Positions 33,660 through 39,789 of a stretch of DNA of 39,789 bases are shown one piece after another. Numbering within the stretch: position 1 is the stretch's first letter; every line of letters begins with the position of its first letter. The stretch is from an uncultured bacterium (GTDB lineage Bacteria > Bacteroidota > Bacteroidia > Bacteroidales > Marinifilaceae), in contig CAJMSX010000036.1 of the NCBI GenBank assembly GCA_905216195.1, positions 1-39,789 on the forward strand. Direction: 5' to 3'. The position numbers and the translations under genes were made by a program. Under the pieces are notes generated by a model, which worked only from the letters and a program-made list of their open reading frames with translations, was not told the DNA's origin and did no database searches.

Positions 33660-33938
33660 ATGCTTATGGAAAACATGTGTGGTTGCTTCAGTAATTTCAG
33701 GGAAATTGCTGAGGAAGAAAGAAAACTTTTCGAGGAAACCCTCCGGGGTTTTGTCGGAGTCGGACGTACTCCTCTCGCTGTTGCGACGCAAGTAGTGAAT
33801 GGCACCAATTATGCCTTTCTGTGTGATTCCCAGGTGGTTATCCCGGATGCGGTACATTATAATGATTTGGTCATCATTTATAAGCCGTTGAACGGTGAAC
33901 CTATTCTTAAGGAAGTAAAAGAAGTAAAAATTCTGTAA
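33660..33938 (+). CDS. Small stefin/cystatin-like protein
   Basis: A 92-residue protein without signal peptide (a second ATG at 33666 would give 90). Its layout resembles type-1 cystatins (stefins), inhibitors of papain-like cysteine proteases: an N-terminal MCGC segment, one amphipathic helix (about 13-30, REIAEEERKLFEETLRG), then ATQVVNGTNYAFLCDSQVV. Q44-G48 (QVVNG) fits the cystatin QxVxG inhibitory loop and is followed by the same TNY found in stefins. LVIIYKPLNGEPIL (about 70-83) matches the strand and second-loop region of stefins. Length is close to the ~98-residue stefins. It is flanked by an epimerase remnant and a WecA-like gene and ends before a terminator. Inhibitory activity is inferred only; it could be a fold relative with another role. 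Confidence 0.72.
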   Translation: MLMENMCGCFSNFREIAEEERKLFEETLRGFVGVGRTPLAVATQVVNGTNYAFLCDSQVVIPDAVHYNDLVIIYKPLNGEPILKEVKEVKIL

Positions 33939-33988
33939 TCCTGTTCTCCTGGAGAGAACATGTTGTTAAAAATACTACTCATCGGTTG

Positions 33989-34020
33989 AAGGGTGTCTGA
34001 CTTTCGGACGCCCTTTTCTT
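33989..34020 (+). terminator. Intrinsic terminator after the stefin-like gene
   Basis: AGGGTGTC (33990-33997) pairs with GACGCCCT (34007-34014), one G-U pair, nine-base loop, followed by TTTCTT. A smaller hairpin, TGTTCTC/GAGAACA near 33943-33961, precedes it. Confidence 0.78.
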
Positions 34021-34050
34021 ATGACCCAAAGGAACCCTCCCTTTGTGTTT
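34021..34050. repeat. Hairpin repeat copy A
   Basis: ATGACCCAAAGG-AACCCTC-CCTTTGTGT forms an imperfect stem. It is nearly identical to the element at 35031-35061 (a few substitutions and one single-base indel in ~30). It directly follows the terminator of the stefin-like gene and precedes the start of the WecA-like gene. Confidence 0.65.
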
Positions 34051-34074
34051 GCTAACCTTCCACTTTTTCATTCT

Positions 34075-35028
34075 ATGTATTGTTTGTTTGTTTTTCTGCT
34101 GTTGTTAGCGGCAGAATGGGTTTATTTCCGATTGGCAGACCGGTTCGATATTATTGATAAACCCAATGAAAGAAGTTCCCATACGCGGATAACATGGAGA
34201 GGCGGCGGCATTGTATTTTATGTCGGGGCCTTGGTGTATTTTGTCGGAAGCGGATTTGAGTATCCCTGGTTTATAGGCGGACTGACGCTGATTGCCGGGG
34301 TGAGTTTTGTAGATGACATACGCTCGGTAGCTCCGAAGATAAGGTTGATCCTCCATTTTACAGCAATGGTTTTGTTGTTTTATCAACTGGGTATGGAGGA
34401 ACTTCACTGGTGGTATATCCCCCTTGCATTAGTAGTATGCACGGGGATCATCAATGCCTATAACTTTATGGACGGCATCAATGGGATTACAGGAGGCTAC
34501 AGCTTGATTGTACTCGGAGCGCTCGCTTATGTGAATGAATTCCGGGTCAGTTTTGTAGAACCGCAATTGCTGTGGGGGATACTCCTGGCTGTGGCGGTTT
34601 TTTGCCTTTTCAATTTCCGCAAGAGAGCGAAGTGTTTTGCCGGAGATGTCGGCTCGGTGGGAATAGCGTTTGTAATTCTATTCTTGTTGGGGAAATTGAT
34701 TTTGCAGACGGGCGATCCGGGATATATCATTCTGCTGGTCGTCTATGGGGTAGACAGTATGCTGACAATCATTCACAGACTGATGCTGCACGAAAACATC
34801 GGTTTGCCCCACCGTAAACACCTCTATCAGTTGATGGCCAATGAACTCAAAATACCACATACGCTGGTATCCCTCTTTTATATGCTGCTGCAAGGTGTGG
34901 TTTTTATCGGTTATTTGGCTTGTTATGCTTATCGGTGGTGGTATTTCACAGCCACGATTCTCTTCTTAGCTGTGGGGTACTGTTTGTTTATGAGAAAGTA
35001 TTTTCATTTGCATGCTGACGGAAAATAA
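34075..35028 (+). CDS. WecA/MraY-family polyprenyl-phosphate sugar-1-phosphate transferase
   Basis: From the ATG at 34075 the protein has 317 residues and about ten membrane segments. It transfers a sugar-1-phosphate (typically GlcNAc-1-P or a related HexNAc-1-P) from a UDP donor to undecaprenyl phosphate, starting capsule or O-antigen repeat units. Family motifs are DKPNERSSHTRITWRGGG, the acidic FVDDIRS, YNFMDGINGI, FAGDVGSVGIAF and the histidine loop LPHRKHLYQ. In Bacteroides this gene normally closes a polysaccharide locus, here reduced to remnants. An ATG at 34021 in frame would add 18 residues encoded by the hairpin repeat and is less likely because the first membrane helix starts right after 34075. 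It seems intact. Confidence 0.87.
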   Translation: MYCLFVFLLLLAAEWVYFRLADRFDIIDKPNERSSHTRITWRGGGIVFYVGALVYFVGSGFEYPWFIGGLTLIAGVSFVDDIRSVAPKIRLILHFTAMVLLFYQLGMEELHWWYIPLALVVCTGIINAYNFMDGINGITGGYSLIVLGALAYVNEFRVSFVEPQLLWGILLAVAVFCLFNFRKRAKCFAGDVGSVGIAFVILFLLGKLILQTGDPGYIILLVVYGVDSMLTIIHRLMLHENIGLPHRKHLYQLMANELKIPHTLVSLFYMLLQGVVFIGYLACYAYRWWYFTATILFLAVGYCLFMRKYFHLHADGK

Positions 35029-35030
35029 AA

Positions 35031-35061
35031 ATGACACAAAGGGACCCGGCCCTTTGTGTCT
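35031..35061 (-). terminator. Hairpin repeat copy B, terminator of recQ
   Basis: GACACAAAGGG (35033-35043) pairs perfectly with CCCTTTGTGTC (35050-35060) around a six-base loop. On the minus strand the stem is followed by ATTTTTATTTT, so it terminates recQ, and its stem also closes the WecA-like transcript. It is the sister of copy A at 34021-34050. Confidence 0.8.
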
Positions 35062-35070
35062 GGGGAAGAA

Positions 35071-37245
35071 TCAATTTCCGTGTTTGGAGTGGAATTTCAG
35101 GCGCATCAGGCGCAGGTCTTCTTCAGAGTAATCCCCTTCGAATTCGTCATATGCTTCCTGAATATTGTCCGTCTGAGCTTCCATGAAGTAGTCGAAGATT
35201 TCCTGTTGCTGGTCTTCGTCCAGGATTTTATTGATGTAGTAATCGATATTCAATTTGGTCCCGGAAAATACGATGGCTTCCATTTCTTTAATCAGTTCTT
35301 CATACAAAAGTCCTTGGGCGGAAGCGATGTCCTCGAGATCGATTTGGCGGTCGATGTTCTGTATGATATACACTTTGAATTTCGACTTGTTGGCTACGGT
35401 TTTGACCACCATATCCTGAGCCCGTTCGATTTCGTTGTCTTCAACGTATTGCTTGATGATTTCTATAAATTCTTTCCCGTATTTTTGAGCTTTCCCCGTA
35501 CCGACTCCCTGTATATTCGCCAGTTCTTCCAGCGTAATGGGATAGTTGATACACATATCCTCCAGGGAAGGATCCTGGAAGATTACATAGGGAGGCAGAT
35601 TATTTGTTTTGGCAATTTTCTTTCTTAAGTCTTTCAATATCGCGAATAGAGTATCGTCCAGGGCGGATACTCCTGCTTTTTCTTGAATCTTCTCTTCGCT
35701 TTCATCGAAATTACGATCTTCCATCAGCATAAATTCTTTAGGATGTTCTAAAAAGTCTAAACCTTCTTTTGTTATTTTAATGACGCCGTATTGTTCTATA
35801 TCCTTTTCTATAAAGCCGCTGATCAAGGCTCTTCTGAAAACCATCGTCCAGAATTGTTTGTTCTTTTCCGAACCGGATCCGAACATTTCCAGTTTGTCGT
35901 GTTTATAAGCTTTTATGGCCGAATCGGCCTCGCCGATCAAGATATTGACCAGGTGTTCGATTTTGAATTTCTCCTGTACTTCACTGACCAGGGTCAGGGC
36001 ATCGAGCATGTATTCCTTCCCCTCAAATTCTTTTTTAGGATAGAGGCAGTTATCGCAACATCCGCAACTGTCTTCGTTGTATTCTTCTCCGAAATAATGT
36101 AAAAGCACTTTTCGCCGGCACATGGAGGTTTCTGCATAAGAAACGGTTTCCATCAGCAATTGTTTCCCTATTTCCTGCTCTGCAATGGGTTTCCCTTGCA
36201 TGAATTTTTCCAGCTTCTGTATGTCTTTATAGCTGTAATAGGTGATGCAAATGCCTTCTCCTCCGTCCCTTCCCGCTCTTCCGGTTTCCTGGTAATATCC
36301 TTCCAGGCTTTTGGGAATGTCGTAATGGATGACAAACCGGACGTCGGGTTTATCAATTCCCATGCCGAAAGCAATGGTGGCTACAATCACGTCCACTTCC
36401 TCCATCAGGAACTTGTCCTGGTTGGCGCTACGGGTCGAAGCATCCATACCGGCATGATAAGCTTCCGCTTTGATGCCGTTGATCCGCAGAACTTCCGCTA
36501 ATTCCTCTACCTTTTTACGACTGAGGCAGTATATGATTCCGGATTTCCCTTCGTGGTTTTTGATAAATTTGATAATATCTTTGGTCGGGTCGTTTTTCGG
36601 ACGGACTTCATAGTATAAGTTTGACCGGTTGAAAGAAGATTTAAAGACCTGAGCATCCAGCATATCTAAATTTTTTTGGATGTCGTGCTGCACTTTCGGA
36701 GTAGCGGTGGCCGTAAGGGCGATGATGGGCGCTTTACCGATTTGTTCTACGATGGGACGAATCTTCCGGTATTCTGTCCGGAAATCGTGTCCCCATTCGG
36801 AAATACAGTGCGCTTCGTCTACGGCAAAGAATGAAATTTTTATTTTTTTCAGGAATTCCACATTACTTTCCTTCGTCAAGGATTCCGGAGCTACATACAA
36901 CAGTTTGGTTTTCCCTTCCAGGATATCTTCCTTTACTTTTAAAATTTCGTTTTTAGCCAGAGAAGAATTTAAAAAATGAGCGACCCCTTCGGCTGCGCTG
37001 AACGAACGCATGGCGTCTACCTGATTTTTCATCAAGGCGATTAAAGGAGAAATGACGATAGCCGTCCCCTCCAGGATAAGGGCGGGCAACTGGTAACAGA
37101 GGGATTTTCCGCCTCCCGTAGGCATTAATACAAAGGTATTATTTCCGGCAAGTACGTTTTTGATGATAGCTTCCTGGTTCCCTTTAAAGTTATCAAAGCC
37201 AAAATACTCTTTTAATTTCGAATGTAAATCCATCTCCAATCCCAT
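35071..37245 (-). CDS. recQ: ATP-dependent DNA helicase RecQ
   Basis: A 3'-5' helicase in recombination and fork repair. The 724-residue protein has two RecA-like domains with Walker A MPTGGGKS (41-48), DEAH at 143-146, and QETGRAGRDG (319-328). The zinc site is C376, C394, C397 and C400, followed by a winged-helix RQC domain and an HRDC domain (about 530-605, LRKKIAKTNNLPPYVIF). A C-terminal helical extension of ~100 residues ends KFHSKHGN, a common Bacteroidales form. The start could be M1 (37245) or M5 (37233); the latter resembles close relatives more. It is divergent from kdsD and has a recognisable promoter. Confidence 0.94.
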   Translation of the reverse strand: MGLEMDLHSKLKEYFGFDNFKGNQEAIIKNVLAGNNTFVLMPTGGGKSLCYQLPALILEGTAIVISPLIALMKNQVDAMRSFSAAEGVAHFLNSSLAKNEILKVKEDILEGKTKLLYVAPESLTKESNVEFLKKIKISFFAVDEAHCISEWGHDFRTEYRKIRPIVEQIGKAPIIALTATATPKVQHDIQKNLDMLDAQVFKSSFNRSNLYYEVRPKNDPTKDIIKFIKNHEGKSGIIYCLSRKKVEELAEVLRINGIKAEAYHAGMDASTRSANQDKFLMEEVDVIVATIAFGMGIDKPDVRFVIHYDIPKSLEGYYQETGRAGRDGGEGICITYYSYKDIQKLEKFMQGKPIAEQEIGKQLLMETVSYAETSMCRRKVLLHYFGEEYNEDSCGCCDNCLYPKKEFEGKEYMLDALTLVSEVQEKFKIEHLVNILIGEADSAIKAYKHDKLEMFGSGSEKNKQFWTMVFRRALISGFIEKDIEQYGVIKITKEGLDFLEHPKEFMLMEDRNFDESEEKIQEKAGVSALDDTLFAILKDLRKKIAKTNNLPPYVIFQDPSLEDMCINYPITLEELANIQGVGTGKAQKYGKEFIEIIKQYVEDNEIERAQDMVVKTVANKSKFKVYIIQNIDRQIDLEDIASAQGLLYEELIKEMEAIVFSGTKLNIDYYINKILDEDQQQEIFDYFMEAQTDNIQEAYDEFEGDYSEEDLRLMRLKFHSKHGN

Positions 37246-37288
37246 TGCTATGAATACTATTTTTGCACACCTTTTTAAAATGGAAATG

Positions 37289-37318
37289 CAAATTTAAAAC
37301 TTAATTCCAACGAACAAA
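37289..37318 (-). promoter_or_regulatory. Promoter of recQ
   Basis: On the minus strand, TTTG (37318-37315) and TAAATTTG (37296-37289) are separated by 18 bases, close to the TTTG-N19-TAnnTTTG consensus. The box lies 43 bases upstream of the recQ start. Confidence 0.6.
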
Positions 37319-37520
37319 CAAAAATCTCATAATTTCTATGGAACATATAGCCCTCGCTGGCTTTTTGTTCCTCAACCGGGCGTATTGCCTGTTTTCCGGG
37401 TGATGCGCCCGGATGAAAAGGGGTATTCAATTATTTAAATAAAGTAACTTTTGTACACTTAAACACCCGGCTCTTCCAATATTCGGACCTCCGATTTTAG
37501 GGCGAATCATAAAAAAATGA

Positions 37521-37528
37521 TACTTTTG
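37521..37528 (+). promoter_or_regulatory. -7 box (TACTTTTG) for kdsD
   Basis: An exact TAnnTTTG match 104 bases upstream of the ATG at 37633. A similar near-match, AACTTTTG, occurs at 37446-37453. No clear -33 element. Confidence 0.45.
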
Positions 37529-37632
37529 TCCTTAGTAAAGTTATAGCAAAAAATAATTGTTACAAGTATTTTTTGCTTTTTTTTTGGCATAAATATTGTA
37601 TTCGGATAGGTGTTTATTTAGCTTTAAAGAAA

Positions 37633-38598
37633 ATGATTGATATTAAAGATGTTGCAAAGAAGGTGATATTGGAGGAGGCGGAGTCGGTGCGGCGGCTGGT
37701 GGATGATATAGATGACGATTTTGAAAAAGTAGTAAAGCTGATTTATGAAAGCAAAGGACGTGTTATCATAACTGGCATCGGAAAAAGTGCCATTATTGCT
37801 CAAAAAATCGTAGCGACTCTCAATTCTACCGGTACACCTTCTGTTTTTATGCATGCAGCCGATGCCATTCACGGGGATATGGGGATGGTCCGGGATGAAG
37901 ATGTGGTCATCTTTATTTCGAAGAGCGGAAATACGCCTGAAATCAAGGTGTTGGTACCTTTGGTGAGAAATATCGGGAATAATCGTATCGTCGCTATGGT
38001 ATCCAATACGGATTCTTTTCTGGCGCAGAATGCGGAATACGTGATCAAAGCGAAAGTAGAGAAGGAGGCTTGTCCCAATAATCTGGCTCCTACCAATTCT
38101 ACGACCGCTCAGTTGGTAATGGGAGATGCGTTGGCCATGTGCCTGATCGGATGCCGCAGTTTTTCCAGCCGGGATTTTGCGCGTTACCATCCGGGAGGTT
38201 CGTTGGGAAAACGGTTGTATACACGGGTATCGGATGTTTACGATAAGGAAAACAGGCCGAGGGTGTCCCTGACCGACGGGATTCGTAAAGTGATTCTGGA
38301 AATGTCCGGAGGTTGTTTGGGTGCTGTGGCCGTGACGGACGAAAAAGAAACTTTGCTGGGAATCGTGACGGACGGGGATTTGAGAAGGATGCTGGAAAAG
38401 TATGCGGATGTCGACGGATTGACAGCGGCGGATATCATGTCGGCTTCGCCGAAAACCATTGCCGAGGATGAATTGGCCTATAACGCTTTTATGTTGATGG
38501 AGCGCAATAGTATTACCCAACTTGTGGTTGTCGATGAAGGACGCATATATAAAGGTATGGTACATCTACACGATATTTTGAGGGAAGGAGTCGTCTGA
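37633..38598 (+). CDS. kdsD: Arabinose-5-phosphate isomerase (KpsF/GutQ family)
   Basis: Isomerises ribulose-5-phosphate to arabinose-5-phosphate, the first step of Kdo synthesis for lipopolysaccharide. From ATG 37633 the protein has 321 residues: an SIS domain (about 35-175) with GRVIITGIGKSAIIAQKI, FMHAADAIHGDMGMV and FISKSGNTPEIK, then FARYHPGGSLGKRL, then two CBS domains (about 205-320) including IVTDGDLRRML. The ATG at 37573 in frame would add 20 residues with no family character. The gene is separated by two bases from the DUF5686 gene and is divergent from recQ. Confidence 0.93.
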   Translation: MIDIKDVAKKVILEEAESVRRLVDDIDDDFEKVVKLIYESKGRVIITGIGKSAIIAQKIVATLNSTGTPSVFMHAADAIHGDMGMVRDEDVVIFISKSGNTPEIKVLVPLVRNIGNNRIVAMVSNTDSFLAQNAEYVIKAKVEKEACPNNLAPTNSTTAQLVMGDALAMCLIGCRSFSSRDFARYHPGGSLGKRLYTRVSDVYDKENRPRVSLTDGIRKVILEMSGGCLGAVAVTDEKETLLGIVTDGDLRRMLEKYADVDGLTAADIMSASPKTIAEDELAYNAFMLMERNSITQLVVVDEGRIYKGMVHLHDILREGVV

Positions 38599-38600
38599 TA

Positions 38601-39789
38601 ATGAAAAAAACCTTTTTGTTTTTCTTATTTTTTTCTCTGAGTTTTCTGGTTGTGGCTCAAAGTACAAAAGTAAGGGGGAAAATCACAGATGCTAAGACCG
38701 GAGAAGTATTACCTTTGGCGAATGTATTTTTCAAGGGTACCACCATCGGCGTGACCAGCGATTTCGATGGATTGTATACTTTGGAAACCCGGGAGAAGGT
38801 GACGGAATTACAGGTATCTCTTTTAGGATATGCCACTCAGATCGTTCCTGTCAAAGAAGGGATTTTTAATACCCTCGATTTTCAACTGGAACCGGTGACG
38901 ATGAATCTGGATGAGGTAAGAGTGACTCCGGGAGAGAATCCCGCTCACGCTCTGCTGAAAAATGTCTCCAAAAATAAAAAAAGGAATAATCCGGACGAGC
39001 TGGCTTTGTACAATTGTGCTACCTATACCAAAATGGAACTCGACCTGACGAATATCAAACCGCACTTCAAAAATAAAAAGCTTCAGAAGAATTTCGGTTT
39101 TATATTTAATCATATGGATACTTCCGTCATTACCGGGAAAGCTTATTTACCCGTAATGATTTCTGAAGCAAGGGCGGATTATTATCACCGGAAGAACCCC
39201 AGTTTCTCCCGGGAAATTGTAAAAGCCAGCCGGATTTCCGGTATAGAGGAAGATTATTCTCTGGCTCAGTTTACCGGTCATTTGCATGTAAATGTCAATT
39301 TTTACGATAATTATATCGATATTTTCGAAGTGAAATTTGCCAGTCCTCTTTCGGACCATGGTTTGTTGTATTACAAATATTTTCTGGTAGACAGTACCCG
39401 GGTCAACGGGCGGAAAACCTATAAAGTCCGTTTCCATCCCAAAGGTACTTCGACTCCGGTACTGGACGGTGAAGTGAATATCGATTCGGCTACCTATGCC
39501 CTGGAATCCGCTCATGTAAAAATGATAAAAGGGTTGAATGTGAACTGGATCCGGCATCTGGTCATGGAAACTCAGCATGTTTTGATCGGAGATTCCGTGT
39601 GGTTTCCCAAACAGGATAAGCTTTTTGCGGATTTTACCCTGATCATGTCGGATTCTTCTAAAGTAGCTTCTTTTTTGGGACATCGCGAGGTAAATTATTC
39701 CCAGGTTTGCCTGAATTGTCCCATTCCGGAAAGTGTACAAAAACTGGATAATAACGTGATTATCACCCGTGACGTTTTGAAAAACGACG
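38601..39789 (+). CDS. DUF5686-type outer-membrane protein with carboxypeptidase-like domain (3' end outside window)
   Basis: The frame is open from the ATG at 38601 to the window end, 396 codons without a stop. A signal peptide (MKKTFLFFLFFSLSFLVVAQS) is followed by a carboxypeptidase D regulatory-like beta-sandwich (about 22-110: VRGKITDAKTGEVLPLANVFFKGTTIGVTSD and LQVSLLGYATQIV), as at the N terminus of many Bacteroidetes outer-membrane proteins. The rest (ALYNCATYTKMELDLTNI, ITGKAYLPVMISEARADYYHRKNP, HPKGTSTPVLDGEVNIDSATYALESAHVKM) resembles DUF5686 proteins, which continue into a C-terminal beta-barrel. It begins two bases after kdsD, so the two are cotranscribed. The function of DUF5686 is unknown. 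Confidence 0.85.
   Translation, partial: MKKTFLFFLFFSLSFLVVAQSTKVRGKITDAKTGEVLPLANVFFKGTTIGVTSDFDGLYTLETREKVTELQVSLLGYATQIVPVKEGIFNTLDFQLEPVTMNLDEVRVTPGENPAHALLKNVSKNKKRNNPDELALYNCATYTKMELDLTNIKPHFKNKKLQKNFGFIFNHMDTSVITGKAYLPVMISEARADYYHRKNPSFSREIVKASRISGIEEDYSLAQFTGHLHVNVNFYDNYIDIFEVKFASPLSDHGLLYYKYFLVDSTRVNGRKTYKVRFHPKGTSTPVLDGEVNIDSATYALESAHVKMIKGLNVNWIRHLVMETQHVLIGDSVWFPKQDKLFADFTLIMSDSSKVASFLGHREVNYSQVCLNCPIPESVQKLDNNVIITRDVLKND

Larger units (their letters stand above)
37246..37632. other. Divergent region between recQ and kdsD
   Basis: This 387-base region holds no gene that can be supported. It contains the recQ promoter (37289-37318), a stem-loop with CCGGGCGTAT (37376-37385) against ATGCGCCCGG (37403-37412), and a TACTTTTG box for kdsD at 37521-37528 that follows an AT-rich tract. 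Confidence 0.6.

Noticed and set aside
34021..34074. Longer start for the WecA-like protein
   Set aside because: The extra codons lie in hairpin repeat A next to a terminator T-run; the first membrane helix begins right after the ATG at 34075.
37624..38565. 313-residue minus-strand ORF
   Set aside because: Antisense shadow of kdsD.
1..39789. CRISPR arrays, tRNA/rRNA genes, toxin-antitoxin pairs, intact insertion sequences
   Set aside because: None seen: no regularly spaced repeats, no cloverleaf with a CCA-proximal T-arm, and no transposase motif in any frame. XerD is the housekeeping recombinase.

Overview
The window is a stretch of Bacteroidota (order Bacteroidales) chromosome, most likely from a gut genus of the Odoribacter/Butyricimonas type. 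The order-level call rests on TAnnTTTG -7 promoter boxes, the absence of Shine-Dalgarno signals, a fimbrillin-family lipoprotein, PorT-like barrels, DUF4199, DUF5686 and Spy/DUF4890-like proteins, and a lysyl-tRNA synthetase with a C-terminal extension. The genus is a guess from overall gene content. No tRNA, rRNA, CRISPR array or intact insertion sequence was seen.

Layout. (1) 1-4568: a sialic-acid operon with the C-terminal part of N-acetylneuraminate lyase, a fusion of a NanM-like kelch mutarotase to a sodium/solute symporter, and an N-acylglucosamine 2-epimerase; together they import, equilibrate, cleave and epimerise sialic acid. (2) 4740-8747: a Spy-like periplasmic protein, a GNAT acetyltransferase, miaA, a HEAT-like protein and xerD. 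(3) 9069-10909: aroQ-pyk, closed by a strong terminator. (4) 11090-18183: envelope genes: a secreted GH31 glycosidase, then two paralogous PorT-like barrels flanking an AraC regulator and a lone fimbrillin-like lipoprotein. (5) 18273-26161: mscL with an orphan RND adaptor, acyl-ACP thioesterase, GT2 glycosyltransferase, DUF4199 protein, LysM glucosaminidase, cytidine deaminase, recR and recJ. (6) 26381-31396: lysS-gpsA-Gate protein-YghO-like protein.

(7) 31397-35060 is the accessory region. It reads as the scar of a capsule/O-antigen locus: a decayed 3' end of a CapF/WbjC reductase with a frameshift at a G7 tract, a DUF4143 AAA ATPase with its own promoter, the last ~60 codons of a WbpV-like epimerase, a 92-residue protein resembling eukaryotic stefins (QVVNG, cf. 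cystatin QxVxG), and an intact WecA-like sugar-phosphate transferase bracketed by two near-identical ~30-nt hairpin repeats. The stefin-like gene is the most unusual object in the window. (8) 35071-39789: recQ, divergent from kdsD, followed by a partial DUF5686 outer-membrane protein.

Functional names come from recognising motifs in the translations; no database search was run.
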